In this document: positions 7,045-15,163 of the stretch, piece after piece | Position numbering within the stretch: position 1 is the stretch's first letter | How the letters are laid out: each line of letters opens with the position of its first letter | Source: a bacterium UBA7470 | Lineage (GTDB): Bacteria > Pseudomonadota > Gammaproteobacteria > Burkholderiales > Burkholderiaceae_C | Direction of reading: 5' to 3' | Assembly: GCA_002479815.1 (NCBI GenBank) | Contig: DLPA01000131.1 | Location: forward strand, 4,543 to 23,788 | DNA: 19,246 bases | Notes under the pieces: generated by a model | Told to the model about the DNA's origin: nothing | What the model saw: only the letters and a program-made list of their open reading frames with translations | Database searches by the model: none | Translations under genes and position numbers: made by a program

Positions 7045-9243
7045 TCAACGAGTGCCGGTGGCTGGTGTGGCAGGCGTGGGATTGGGAGGATTGGGATGGG
7101 GCTGCACTGCACCACGCAAGCCGCCTTGCAAGGCGGCTGGCAATACAGGAGCCTCATTGATACCGAGGACTTGGCTAGGCGCGGGCTGGGCTTGTTGTTG
7201 CAAACCCCGCATCATGTCGTAACGATCTTGGGCTAAGGCTTCGGTTTGGCGCGCATCACGCACCACCACGGGGCGCAAAAATACCATCAGATTGGTTTTT
7301 TTACGCCCACGGCTTTGGTTTTTGAACAGGTTGCCAATGATGGGGACATTCCCCAGCCCGGGGACTTGTTCGGTGTTGCCTGAGTATTCGTCTTGCAGCA
7401 AGCCACCCAGCACCACGATCTGCCCATCTTCGACCAAGACATTGGACTCGATGGAACGCTTGTTGGTGATGAGGCCCGTGGTGGAGTTGACCGACGAGGC
7501 CAAGACGTTGGACACTTCTTGATAAATGGACAGTTTCACCGTCCCGTTTTCGCTGATTTGTGGCTTGACCCGCAACGTCAAGCCCACATCTTTGCGCTCA
7601 AAGGTCTGAAAAGGGTTGACCGAACCGTTGTTGTTCCCGCCCGTGTTGGTGAACTGCCCCGTCACAAAGGGCACGTTTTGACCGATGATGATCTTGGCTT
7701 CTTCGTTGTCCAGCGTCAATAAATTGGGGGTGGACAAGACATTGCCCTCGCCGTTTTCTTCCAAAAAACGCGCCAAGAAGCCCAGCACATACACCCCACT
7801 TTTATCGTTCACTGCCCCAAAGTTCAGTCCTTTGGCTGGTGCAACGGTTCCGCTGGCGGCTCCTACCGCTAAGTTGATGATGTTTTTGCCAGCCGTACCA
7901 AAATTGGTGCCCAACAAACCGATGGTGCTGCTGTTTTGTCCCCCCAGTGGGCCTTGCCATTGAATGCCAAATTCAGCCGCTTTGTCTGCGTTGACTTCCG
8001 CAATCAAACTTTCCACAAACACCTGCGCACGCCGCATGTCCAATTGGTCGATGACCGCTCTCATTTGACGATAGATCGGTTCAGGTGCGGTGATGATGAG
8101 AGAGTTGGTCGCAGGATCGGCTTGAATTTGCCCTCCAGTCGAAGCTTGGTTGTTGCTGCCTAAGTTGGTGTTGCTTGCACCACTCAAGGGATTAGAGCCT
8201 GTGAGTCCACTGCTGGTGGCAGTTGAAGTGGCGGGGCGTGCCACACTGCCGGTACTGCCCATGCTGGTCAAGCCCGTTGGGGTGCTTCCTGTGCTGCCGC
8301 CATCAGCGGCCATCGCTGCACGCAAAGTAGCCGCCAGTTGCACCGCATCGGCATTTTTCAGGTACACCACATGAATATTGCCACTCGCATTGGCCGAGGT
8401 GGGGCGATCCAACTTTTGGGCAATGGAACGCACCAAGGCCAAGCGTGCAGGGTTGGCACTGCGCACCACCAAGGCATTGCTGCGAGGCTCTGCAATGATG
8501 GACGTTTTAAAAGCGGTATCGCTTTGGCCTTGGCCCAAGGCAGCCGCTCCACTGCCGCCCTCGGTCAGGCGTTGCACCATCGCGGCCAAGTCGGTCGCTA
8601 CGGCGTGCTTGAGTGGAATGATCTCGATGTCGGTGGCATTGGATACATCCAAGGCGGCAATGATGCGTCCGATGCGTTGTAAATTGTCGTTGTAGTCCGT
8701 AATGACCAGCGAATTGGTGCCCGGATTGACGTTGATGGTGTGATTCGGGCTGATGAGGGGGCGCAAAATAGGCACGAGGTTGTTGGGATTCTCGTGCTTG
8801 AGTGAAAAAATCTGCGTCACAATTTGATTGCCCGCCACCGCCGCACCCGGCAAAGCCGTGACTGGGCCAGCATTGACCGCCCCCACCTGCATTTTTGCAT
8901 CGGCTTCAGGCACGACTTTATAGAGGCCACCAGACTCCACCAAAGCAAAGCCTTGTAAACGCAAGGCCGCCGCAAACTGGTTCAACGCCACTGCTGGCGA
9001 TACTGGCTTTTCAGTGGAGAGGTTGATTTGACCTTTGACTCTCGGGTCGATGACCACATTGCGCCCCGTGATGCTGGCAATCGCCCTCACCACCGATTCA
9101 ATCTCGGCATTGACAAAATTCAAAGTCACAGGCTCATTGGGCCTTAAAGGGGATGAAGTTTGCTGTGCAAATGCAGGATAAAAAATAGAGCTAGTACTTA
9201 CTAAAAAAGTGTAAGCAGCTATTATTTTTGAGAATTTGTTCAT
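7045..9243 (-). CDS. gspD: Type II secretion system outer-membrane secretin GspD
   Basis: GspD forms the multimeric outer-membrane channel of the T2SS. From the ATG at 9243 it is 732 residues: signal peptide 1-26 (cleavage AFA/QQ), N0 about 34-110, N1 142-205, N2 206-281, N3 288-402, the secretin barrel about 403-662 (VPFVTGQ, KDVGLTLRVKPQI, VPGLGNVPIIGNLF) and a 70-residue C-terminal tail rich in Gln, Pro and Ala. N3 carries a Ser/Thr/Gly/Asn-rich loop at about 313-372. In-frame ATGs at 9264, 9255 and 9249 and a GTG at 9246 make the exact start uncertain; 9243 gives a normal signal peptide. The signal peptide codons fall in an AT-rich palindromic repeat (separate entry). gspN ends 43 bp upstream and gspE starts 19 bp downstream. 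Confidence 0.96.
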   Translation of the reverse strand: MNKFSKIIAAYTFLVSTSSIFYPAFAQQTSSPLRPNEPVTLNFVNAEIESVVRAIASITGRNVVIDPRVKGQINLSTEKPVSPAVALNQFAAALRLQGFALVESGGLYKVVPEADAKMQVGAVNAGPVTALPGAAVAGNQIVTQIFSLKHENPNNLVPILRPLISPNHTINVNPGTNSLVITDYNDNLQRIGRIIAALDVSNATDIEIIPLKHAVATDLAAMVQRLTEGGSGAAALGQGQSDTAFKTSIIAEPRSNALVVRSANPARLALVRSIAQKLDRPTSANASGNIHVVYLKNADAVQLAATLRAAMAADGGSTGSTPTGLTSMGSTGSVARPATSTATSSGLTGSNPLSGASNTNLGSNNQASTGGQIQADPATNSLIITAPEPIYRQMRAVIDQLDMRRAQVFVESLIAEVNADKAAEFGIQWQGPLGGQNSSTIGLLGTNFGTAGKNIINLAVGAASGTVAPAKGLNFGAVNDKSGVYVLGFLARFLEENGEGNVLSTPNLLTLDNEEAKIIIGQNVPFVTGQFTNTGGNNNGSVNPFQTFERKDVGLTLRVKPQISENGTVKLSIYQEVSNVLASSVNSTTGLITNKRSIESNVLVEDGQIVVLGGLLQDEYSGNTEQVPGLGNVPIIGNLFKNQSRGRKKTNLMVFLRPVVVRDARQTEALAQDRYDMMRGLQQQAQPAPSQVLGINEAPVLPAALQGGLRGAVQPHPNPPNPTPATPATGTR
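9181..9229 (-). repeat. Palindromic repeat inside gspD encoding the signal peptide core
   Basis: An AT-rich imperfect inverted repeat lies within the first codons of gspD. On the minus strand AAAAATAATAGCTGCTTAC is followed by a T-rich loop and then GTAAGTACTAGCTCTATTTTT, whose complement matches the first arm at AAAAATA, AGCT and CTTAC. It translates as about residues 6-22 (KIIAAYTFLVSTSSIFY), which form the hydrophobic core of the signal peptide. The AGCTGCTTAC core is shared with the arms of the element at 15333-15564. From memory, not checked, it resembles a small palindromic repeat common between genes in Comamonadaceae (ATAGCTGCTTGCGC type). Base composition is clearly more AT-rich than the rest of gspD. 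Confidence 0.65.
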
Positions 9244-9286
9244 CACCATATACATCCATTCCATCCAAATGCTTTGCCAATGGGGG

Positions 9287-10159
9287 TCAGCCAATTTGAA
9301 TCAAAGTTTTAGGGCCTTGGCGACGGCCAAGGATGTTCATCAAATTAGACAAAGCCTCTTCACGCCCGGGCGCGGCCTGCGCTTCACCAGAAAACCGCAA
9401 GCGTCCAGCCAACCATTGACCTTGGCCTTGCAACTGCAAAGCACCTTGCACGGTGCTCAAGCTTAGCGTATCGCTGCGGCTGTCGCTGCGGCGCTCCACA
9501 CCCGCGCCTTGCCACACCAGACGATACGTGCCCATGGGTTGTATGGTGGACAAACGAGAGGAGGCATCCCGCAGTTCCAGCACCATTTCACCCTCTGTCT
9601 GTACGCGACCTTGTTGCAGCAACAGACGCAAGCCTTGCGTTTGCAAATGCACACCCGCTTGCAACTGCAAGGTATTCCACGGCGTTCCTAAGCCCACCAA
9701 CAAAGACGCGGGCCACTGGCTTTGATGCGCCTGAAGCTGCACCTCTAGCGTCAAACCCCCAGACCAACGCGGGTGGAGCGAGATTTGCCAAGGTGAAGGC
9801 ATACAACAATCGGCCCGCAACTGCACCTGTACCCCTTGGCTGCTCGGACGCAAGCGCCACGACAACTTCCCAGCGAGCGCGGCCCGATCTTGAGCGCCAG
9901 CGCCCCCCGCCAACGCTAAGCTGGCTTCACCCTGCCACCAAAAACCTTGTGCCTGTGTCAGCAAGACCCGCTGCCCTGTGGCTTGCGCCAGCGCCATGCC
10001 GACCCAGCGTGCGGGGGCAAACCACACCAAGGCCACGCACAGCCCCAGCAACAAACCACCCACGCCCCACGCGTCGGCCTGATGACGCTGAGGTGCGCGC
10101 ACGGGTGCAAGTAGGTGCGTTTGCGGATGGGACTTGGGGCGCGACCATTTCATCGGCAT
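9287..10159 (-). CDS. gspN: Type II secretion system protein GspN
   Basis: GspN is a bitopic inner-membrane T2SS component found in some systems and thought to belong to the assembly platform. The product is 290 residues from the ATG at 10159, or 288 from the ATG at 10153, which has the better-spaced GAG site. It has a basic N-terminus, one membrane segment near residues 31-50 (WGVGGLLLGLCVALVWF), then a periplasmic domain with the family pattern GQRVLLTQAQGFWWQGEASLAL and a C-terminal SNLMNILGRRQGPKTLIQIG, both characteristic of GspN. gspM stops at 10161, so the two are translationally coupled. gspD starts 43 bp after its stop. The assignment rests on these end motifs and on position. Confidence 0.9.
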   Translation of the reverse strand: MPMKWSRPKSHPQTHLLAPVRAPQRHQADAWGVGGLLLGLCVALVWFAPARWVGMALAQATGQRVLLTQAQGFWWQGEASLALAGGAGAQDRAALAGKLSWRLRPSSQGVQVQLRADCCMPSPWQISLHPRWSGGLTLEVQLQAHQSQWPASLLVGLGTPWNTLQLQAGVHLQTQGLRLLLQQGRVQTEGEMVLELRDASSRLSTIQPMGTYRLVWQGAGVERRSDSRSDTLSLSTVQGALQLQGQGQWLAGRLRFSGEAQAAPGREEALSNLMNILGRRQGPKTLIQIG

Positions 10160-10160
10160 C

Positions 10161-10736
10161 TCACAAAGACAACAAAATCATGCCGCTCCACGTCGGCGCG
10201 ATGGCACCTGAAGCAGCAGGACGGGAGGTGGTGGCCGCAGTGGGCGTGTTTGCGGTGGGAGGTGCAGCAGCGACATCGCGGGTCAGGCGGGTTTCTGCGG
10301 GGGTCAGTCTGGCATTGGCTCGGACTTCGGCCAACCAATTCGCAAGCCCATCGGCAGACGCACGCTGCAAGGTGACCGTGGCCTGATCGCCACTGACTTG
10401 CAGCTTGCCATTGGTGCCGAGTAGGCGCTGGGTGGCGGTTTCCAAGGCACGCAAGCGATCATCTCTGGACAAACGGGGTTGGGCTTGGAGCTGCCGCGCT
10501 TGCTGTGCCAAGGTTTGGACTTGCTGCCATTGCGCGTCCAGCACCCGATGCTGCTGGGGGGCACGTTGCCACGTCTTCCACGCGGGTGCGCCCACACCCC
10601 ACCACAAGCAGGCCAGCACCACCACGCCCATGGCCCAACGCAGCGCCCGTTGTTCTCTGGGTGCGAGTCTGGCCCACACCGCAGCCATACCCGAGGACGG
10701 CGCAGCGCCAGCACTGGGGGGTTGTTTTTTTTTCAT
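10161..10736 (-). CDS. gspM: Type II secretion system protein GspM
   Basis: GspM is a bitopic inner-membrane platform protein that pairs with GspL. The 191-residue product has the GspM pattern: a short cytoplasmic N-terminus with WARLAPREQRALRW (21-34), one membrane segment at about 32-50 (GVVVLACLWWGVGAPAW), a coiled-coil-prone Gln-rich helix (about 60-90, VQTLAQQARQLQAQ) and a small ferredoxin-like domain (NGKLQVSGDQATVTLQ, LANWLAEVRANARL). The tail is Ala/Pro/Thr-rich and ends WSGMILLSL. Its start lies 6 bp after the gspL stop, and gspN begins within 1-7 bp of its stop. The sequence family is weakly conserved, so position between L and N adds much of the certainty. Confidence 0.92.
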   Translation of the reverse strand: MKKKQPPSAGAAPSSGMAAVWARLAPREQRALRWAMGVVVLACLWWGVGAPAWKTWQRAPQQHRVLDAQWQQVQTLAQQARQLQAQPRLSRDDRLRALETATQRLLGTNGKLQVSGDQATVTLQRASADGLANWLAEVRANARLTPAETRLTRDVAAAPPTANTPTAATTSRPAASGAIAPTWSGMILLSL

Positions 10737-10742
10737 GGCGAT

Positions 10743-12029
10743 TTATTGATTTAAAGAGGGGGTGGCGGTGGAGGGGGCGCGTTGCGCCTCTAACACCAAG
10801 CCTGAGGCTTGTACCTGCCAGCCCTTTTGCTGCAATGCCACCACAGCGGTCTGTACCACTGCGTCCGTGCCGAGGGCAAAACGCAAACGAATCAAACTGG
10901 CATTGGACTCCAGACCCACCAAGGCTTCTGAAGGTACCCGAGGCCCCAAGTCATGCAGCAAGACTTCGACATCGCCCTGACCTAGGCTGCCACGGCTGCG
11001 TTGCAAGGCCGCCACCTCACGCTGCATCTGCACGGGGGCATCCAGCACCAAAGAAATATGCGGAAAGACCTCGGTCAGCGTTTGGCGTATGTGCTGCTGT
11101 TTGGCAGCCAGCAGTTGTTGCTCTTGCCAGGTCAACGCGGCCACCACTGACACTGCACTCAAGCCCAGGGCCACCACGCCCCAGCGGGCGGCACGCCACG
11201 GGCGGCTGTGCAGAAGATGTCGCATGACTTGATGCAGGCGTTGCGAGCGTCGGGCTTGGGCCGAGAGCTTGAGGTCAAACTGCGCCAGCTCCCAATCCGA
11301 TTGAACCGCCCGTAAATACCGCGCAGCAGGGGCTTGCAGTTGAAAGCTCAATCCCAAGGTCGTTTCTGCTTGCGTCAAACAAGCCGGTTCGCTGTCACGC
11401 TCCCATGACTCCAAGCGGGCAGACTCAGGCGCAGGGGTCGGCACGGCACTGGCCCATGCTCGCATCCAGGCACCCACCTCAGCTCCGCCCTGCACAGCCA
11501 AGGCTTCTGCGGCAGGCAGGGGCCAGCAAGACACGCCTAGGCTGCTGCTCAGGGCCACCCATGCTTGATCGGCTTCCATCCAGGCGTGCAGTTGCGGTGT
11601 CGCCGTGGTCATCAAGGGCGATTGTTCAGGCACGATGCGCGCGACGGGCCGATCTGCCGCCTGTAAAGCCGCCACCCAGGTGTTCAGCAGCGTTTTTTGC
11701 ACCGCAGCTACCCACGAGGGGCGACCAAACTCGAAATCAGGACTCAGCGCCAGATGCACATCGCCCGCATCGGCCAACAAACGCTCTTCTAGCAAGCCAC
11801 TCAGTGCCGATCTCACTTTGTGTTGAGGCAGTCTGGGCAGTTGCACTTGATGCCAAGACAGCTGATGAGCGGGTACCAACAGCACCATGTCTTTGTCTCG
11901 CGGTAACAAAGCGGCTGCATCCGTGCCTTGTCCATCTGCCGACAAACCATCGCGCGAACGCAGCCACTGCCACTGAGCGACGGGGGCATGGGGCATTTGT
12001 GTGGACCAGAGGGGTCGAACAATCAGCAT
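10743..12029 (-). CDS. gspL: Type II secretion system protein GspL
   Basis: GspL links the cytoplasmic ATPase GspE to the periplasmic and membrane parts of the T2SS. The 428-residue product has an actin-like cytoplasmic domain (about 1-260; VQLPRLPQHKVRSALSGLLE at 62-81 is typical), one membrane segment at 282-301, and a periplasmic ferredoxin-like domain with a helix running to about residue 345. The region before the membrane shows the family's LRAVQSDWELAQFDL pattern. The ATG at 12029 has GGAG five nt upstream. It is separated from gspK by 104 bp, the longest gap in the cluster, and from gspM by 6 bp. Identification is firm. Confidence 0.94.
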   Translation of the reverse strand: MLIVRPLWSTQMPHAPVAQWQWLRSRDGLSADGQGTDAAALLPRDKDMVLLVPAHQLSWHQVQLPRLPQHKVRSALSGLLEERLLADAGDVHLALSPDFEFGRPSWVAAVQKTLLNTWVAALQAADRPVARIVPEQSPLMTTATPQLHAWMEADQAWVALSSSLGVSCWPLPAAEALAVQGGAEVGAWMRAWASAVPTPAPESARLESWERDSEPACLTQAETTLGLSFQLQAPAARYLRAVQSDWELAQFDLKLSAQARRSQRLHQVMRHLLHSRPWRAARWGVVALGLSAVSVVAALTWQEQQLLAAKQQHIRQTLTEVFPHISLVLDAPVQMQREVAALQRSRGSLGQGDVEVLLHDLGPRVPSEALVGLESNASLIRLRFALGTDAVVQTAVVALQQKGWQVQASGLVLEAQRAPSTATPSLNQ

Positions 12030-12133
12030 GGCAACTCCAGCAAGACCACGGCTACAAGACGAGGGGCAGTCAGCACACCAATCAAGTCAAAAAGAGTAAG
12101 AAAAGAGTCAGAGCAAACACAGCGCATAGGCGA

Positions 12134-13135
12134 TCATTGTAGGGAGCTGGGCCGCGAAGCAGGCGCAGCAAGCAAAGTGACGAGGGCGGCTGTGCGCTCA
12201 CGCGACAGGGTTTTGACATTCAGGCCATCACGCACCACCACCGATTGCTCTTGCACCAAGTGCGCTGCCAAGCGCAAACGCCCCGTCACTTGAAAGTAAC
12301 GGCTCACGGCACTGTGCTCTCCTTCTCGAAGCGTAATGTCCTGACGCAACAAGGGTAACACGTCCACCAGCGCCTTAAATGGCTTGAGCGCACGCTCGTC
12401 GATCAGCTTTTGCGCTTGTATTCGGTCCAGACCGGCCAACGCTGCCACCAGCACTTCTAAGGGGGCGGTGTTCAAGTTGACGGCGGTGCGTTCAGGCAAC
12501 CACGTCGTGAAGGGTTCTAGTCTGGCCAATTCGGCAGGCGACACGCCCAACCAGACCACTTGAGGCCAGCGCGTTGGCAACAGCACTGCGTGAGGATGAT
12601 TTTTTCCTTGTGCGGCTTCTTGTGCCGTCAGCAACTGCTGCGCCACTTGTGGCAAACCAGCAGGGTTCAGCCCCAGTTGCTCGTACAAGCGCACGAACAT
12701 CCGTAAGGCGGACTCAGACACTTTGCCGTCTTGGGTCAGGTTGTAAAAGTTAAGGCGGCTTTGCAAGTCTTGAATATCACCCGATAAAAAGGCTTCAAAC
12801 GCGGGTGAGGTGTCGGTGCCTTTGGTGTCTGCTGCTAAAAAACTGGACAACCGCGCCTCTTGCAGTCCTATGGCCCAAGGCTCTGCCAAATGGTCGCCTG
12901 CACTGGTGTTTTGGTTGGTGCGTGCGTCTTCACGCAGAATCAGGCGTGCCCAATCCAGTGCGCCCGTCAAAATCCAGCCCGATTGAGCGCGGTCACGTTC
13001 GGCTTGTTCCACCTCGATGCCCCGCCATTGCTGCCACAAGGCGGTACTCGCCAAGGTCGCCACCAGCGTGACGGTCAGCATGGCCAACATCAGGGCTGCG
13101 CCTCGTTGGGATTGGCGATAAGGCACGATGTTCAT
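12134..13135 (-). CDS. gspK: Minor pseudopilin GspK
   Basis: GspK is the large minor pseudopilin at the tip of the T2SS pseudopilus, in a complex with GspI and GspJ. The 333-residue protein has a prepilin leader ending QSQRG (residues 8-12), then AALMLAMLTVTLVATLA; it lacks Glu at mature +5, as GspK proteins do. After the hydrophobic helix come the pseudopilin fold and the GspK-specific helical domain. Family patterns seen are SGDIQDLQSRLNFYNL and the SAM-like motif RTAVNLNTAPLEVLVAALAG. Its ATG overlaps the gspJ TGA in ATGA, so the two are translationally coupled. The leader needs a prepilin peptidase (GspO/PilD), which is not encoded here. Confidence 0.96.
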   Translation of the reverse strand: MNIVPYRQSQRGAALMLAMLTVTLVATLASTALWQQWRGIEVEQAERDRAQSGWILTGALDWARLILREDARTNQNTSAGDHLAEPWAIGLQEARLSSFLAADTKGTDTSPAFEAFLSGDIQDLQSRLNFYNLTQDGKVSESALRMFVRLYEQLGLNPAGLPQVAQQLLTAQEAAQGKNHPHAVLLPTRWPQVVWLGVSPAELARLEPFTTWLPERTAVNLNTAPLEVLVAALAGLDRIQAQKLIDERALKPFKALVDVLPLLRQDITLREGEHSAVSRYFQVTGRLRLAAHLVQEQSVVVRDGLNVKTLSRERTAALVTLLAAPASRPSSLQ

Positions 13136-13860
13136 GATTTACCTCCCCCCAACACGGGCCGCGCCCAATCTTTCACCAGCGGGCCGCTGAGGACGTGTCC
13201 TGCGCCCAAGTCCAATACCAAACGCACCCCTTCGGGCATCGCGGCGAGGGCTTGCGCGGGTGGTGCTGGATCGGCTTGTGCGCCCGAACGAGGGTTGGAG
13301 GGCGGATTCAAGGCCGCATCATCGGCCGATAAGGGGTTGGTCCACGCATCGCTGCGGTAATAAAAAATTTGCCAAGCTTGCACCGGCATGAGTGCGATTT
13401 GCAAGGCTGCGTCGGCCTCCGTCGGCGTTTGTCCCCAGCGTGCGGCTGCATCCCAGGCTTGCAGCAGCGCCGCGCGTGTGCGTATATCTGCCACCGTCCA
13501 ACGTGTCCAACGCCCTTGATGAATGGCCCACGCCACGACTTGAATGCCCACATCGGTGGTTTGACTTTCGAGGGCATCGCGGCGCGTCAAGCGCAAGCTG
13601 CGGCCATCAAAATTCAAAGCGGGCACGACACCTGTCTCGGTCAGTGCATCCAAATCGGCACTCCACTGCGACAGGCTGGCTTGCAAGGTGATGAGTTGGT
13701 CGCTGCGGGTGCGCGTCTGCGTTTGCACCTGCTGCATACCGTCCAGCGCCCGCCAGCTCATCAAAGCCAACACCGCCATCACGCTCAGGGCCACCAACAC
13801 CTCAACCAAGGTAAAGCCCCGCTGAGACGTTGATGGGGATGTGCCTTGCCCGTTGCCCAC
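13132..13860 (-). CDS. gspJ: Minor pseudopilin GspJ
   Basis: GspJ is a minor pseudopilin of the tip complex. I start it at the GTG at 13860, which gives 242 residues, a 15-residue leader ending TSQRG and the classic cleavage context G/FTLVEVLVALSVMAVLALMS with Glu at +5. The GTG lies one nt after the gspI stop and has CAGG seven nt upstream. Longer in-frame extensions to 13950 lie inside gspI and give an unlikely leader. The rest shows the GspJ family character (RSLRLTRRDALES, VVAWAIHQGRWTRW, WQIFYYRSDAWTNPLS). Its stop overlaps the gspK start by four nt. Confidence 0.94.
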   Translation of the reverse strand: MGNGQGTSPSTSQRGFTLVEVLVALSVMAVLALMSWRALDGMQQVQTQTRTRSDQLITLQASLSQWSADLDALTETGVVPALNFDGRSLRLTRRDALESQTTDVGIQVVAWAIHQGRWTRWTVADIRTRAALLQAWDAAARWGQTPTEADAALQIALMPVQAWQIFYYRSDAWTNPLSADDAALNPPSNPRSGAQADPAPPAQALAAMPEGVRLVLDLGAGHVLSGPLVKDWARPVLGGGKS

Positions 13861-13861
13861 G

Positions 13862-14263
13862 TTAATACCTGCCCACCACGGTAGAAATGTGCATGAGCGT
13901 TGGTGCTTGGCCGAAGTTGCCCATTGCTGGTGCGCGGCGTACACGCACATCCACCCGTCGAAAGTTGGGATTGGGCGTGGGCTGTATGTCCAACTCTGCT
14001 ACAAAAGTTTGCAATGCCTGCGCGCACTCACTGGTAGAGATGCCCACACCCGGCATTTGGCGTGACAAGCGCAGCGCGTGCAGCGCATTTTCAGCACACA
14101 ACTGCGCCAAGACCTGATCGGCTTGGCGCTCACTGGTGCGCGTCAGGGCTTGTGTGGCCTGAGCGCCTGCGGCCAAGGCGATGGCCACAATGGCCAAGGC
14201 CACCAAGGTTTCAATCAAGGTAAAGCCCCGCCGGGCTTGGGGGCTGACTTTACAAGGCTGCAT
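13862..14263 (-). CDS. gspI: Minor pseudopilin GspI
   Basis: GspI is a minor pseudopilin that nucleates the tip complex with J and K. The 133-residue product has a 13-residue leader ending QARRG, then FTLIETLVALAIVAIALAAG with Glu at +5, and the short C-terminal domain typical of GspI (SGxGxS-like PGVGISTSECAQ, FVAELDIQPTPNPNFRRVDVRV). The ATG at 14263 has GGAGG six nt upstream, an excellent ribosome site. The gene overlaps the end of gspH by 14 nt and is followed by gspJ after one nt. The order H-I-J and the size fit the family. Confidence 0.95.
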   Translation of the reverse strand: MQPCKVSPQARRGFTLIETLVALAIVAIALAAGAQATQALTRTSERQADQVLAQLCAENALHALRLSRQMPGVGISTSECAQALQTFVAELDIQPTPNPNFRRVDVRVRRAPAMGNFGQAPTLMHISTVVGRY

Positions 14264-14720
14264 CTGGCCCCTCCAACACTCGCCACGGCGCGACACCGTT
14301 CGTGCCCAGCCAGACGCTGTGCCCGTTGACAGACAGGCGCAAACGCTGGGCGGGCATCAGGGGTTCGGGTGGCAGCCATAAATCAGGCTGCGCTGGCGCA
14401 GGTAATGGGGGATGGGGTGACACGCGGACCACAGTGGTGTTGGCTTGTAACCACTCGCGGTATTGCCCATCCAAACTGAAACCTCGTCCTTGAGATTGCC
14501 ACAGCACGGGCACGCCACGGGTACGAGCGCGGGCGCGTCCGGCTTCTAGCAAGGCGGCCAAGCGTTGTGCTTCTTGGTGCAATTGGGTTTGGGCGCTGTC
14601 GCGCAAGGCCACGCTGACCCCCGCCGAGGTCAAGGCGACCAAAGCAACGACCAGCAGCAACTCCAGCAAGGTCAATCCGCGTGTGGCAGGCGGCCTGTGT
14701 CGGCCACGATCATGCAGCAT
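14250..14720 (-). CDS. gspH: Minor pseudopilin GspH
   Basis: GspH is a minor pseudopilin linking the tip complex to the major pseudopilin shaft. The 156-residue product starts MLHDRGRHRPPATRG, a 15-residue leader, with cleavage before LTLLELLLVVALVALTSAGV; mature residue 1 is Leu instead of the more common Phe or Met, and Glu is at +5. The GspH pattern of small side chains and a Gly-rich C-terminus is present (GRGFSLDGQYREWLQANT, RLRLSVNGHSVWLGTNG). The ATG at 14720 is preceded by a GGTGG site; gspG stops 20 bp upstream. A longer TTG start at 14753 overlaps gspG and is rejected. Its end overlaps gspI by 14 nt. Confidence 0.93.
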   Translation of the reverse strand: MLHDRGRHRPPATRGLTLLELLLVVALVALTSAGVSVALRDSAQTQLHQEAQRLAALLEAGRARARTRGVPVLWQSQGRGFSLDGQYREWLQANTTVVRVSPHPPLPAPAQPDLWLPPEPLMPAQRLRLSVNGHSVWLGTNGVAPWRVLEGPDAAL

Positions 14721-14740
14721 CAACACCACCCCCGTTTTGA

Positions 14741-15163
14741 TTAGGGTTGCCAAGAGCCAATGTCCGCATTCTTGCCTTCACCGCCGGGTTGACCATCGGC
14801 CCCCAGTGAGAGCACATCGACTTCCCCATGCAGACCCGGATTTAAAAATTGATAGCTGCGCCCCCAAGGATCATTGGGCAATTTATCAAGATAAGGCCGC
14901 CAATTGGGAGGCACAGGCTCTGCGGTGGGCTTGGTGGTCAAGGCCATCAGCCCTTGGGCAGCACTGGGGTAGCGTTGGTTGTCCAAGCGATAGAGTTTGA
15001 GTGCCTGCATGATGTTGTTGACATCGGTCTTGGCGGCGGTGACACGCGCATCGTCTGCGCGATCCAAGACGTTGGGCACGATCAGGGCGGCCAAAATACC
15101 AATGATGACCAACACCACCATCAACTCAATCAGCGTAAAACCACGTTGCACATGGCGACGCAT
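14741..15163 (-). CDS. gspG: Major pseudopilin GspG
   Basis: GspG is the major subunit of the T2SS pseudopilus. From the ATG at 15163 it is 140 residues with an 8-residue leader MRRHVQRG and the canonical FTLIELMVVLVIIGILAALI helix (Glu at +5). The globular part has VPNVLDRADDARVTAAKTDV, the PNDPWGRSYQF motif and the calcium-binding C-terminal loop SLGADGQPGGEGKNADIGSW. A second in-frame ATG at 15202 would give a 21-residue leader and has a somewhat better GGA site; the short leader is more typical, so the start is not certain. It is the first gene of the T2SS run, so its promoter should lie between it and the repeat element starting at 15333. Confidence 0.96.
   Translation of the reverse strand: MRRHVQRGFTLIELMVVLVIIGILAALIVPNVLDRADDARVTAAKTDVNNIMQALKLYRLDNQRYPSAAQGLMALTTKPTAEPVPPNWRPYLDKLPNDPWGRSYQFLNPGLHGEVDVLSLGADGQPGGEGKNADIGSWQP

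Noticed and set aside
10505..11227. Plus-strand ORF (240 codons) opposite gspM and gspL
   Set aside because: Pro/Arg-rich translation with no recognisable domain, fully antisense to well-supported genes.
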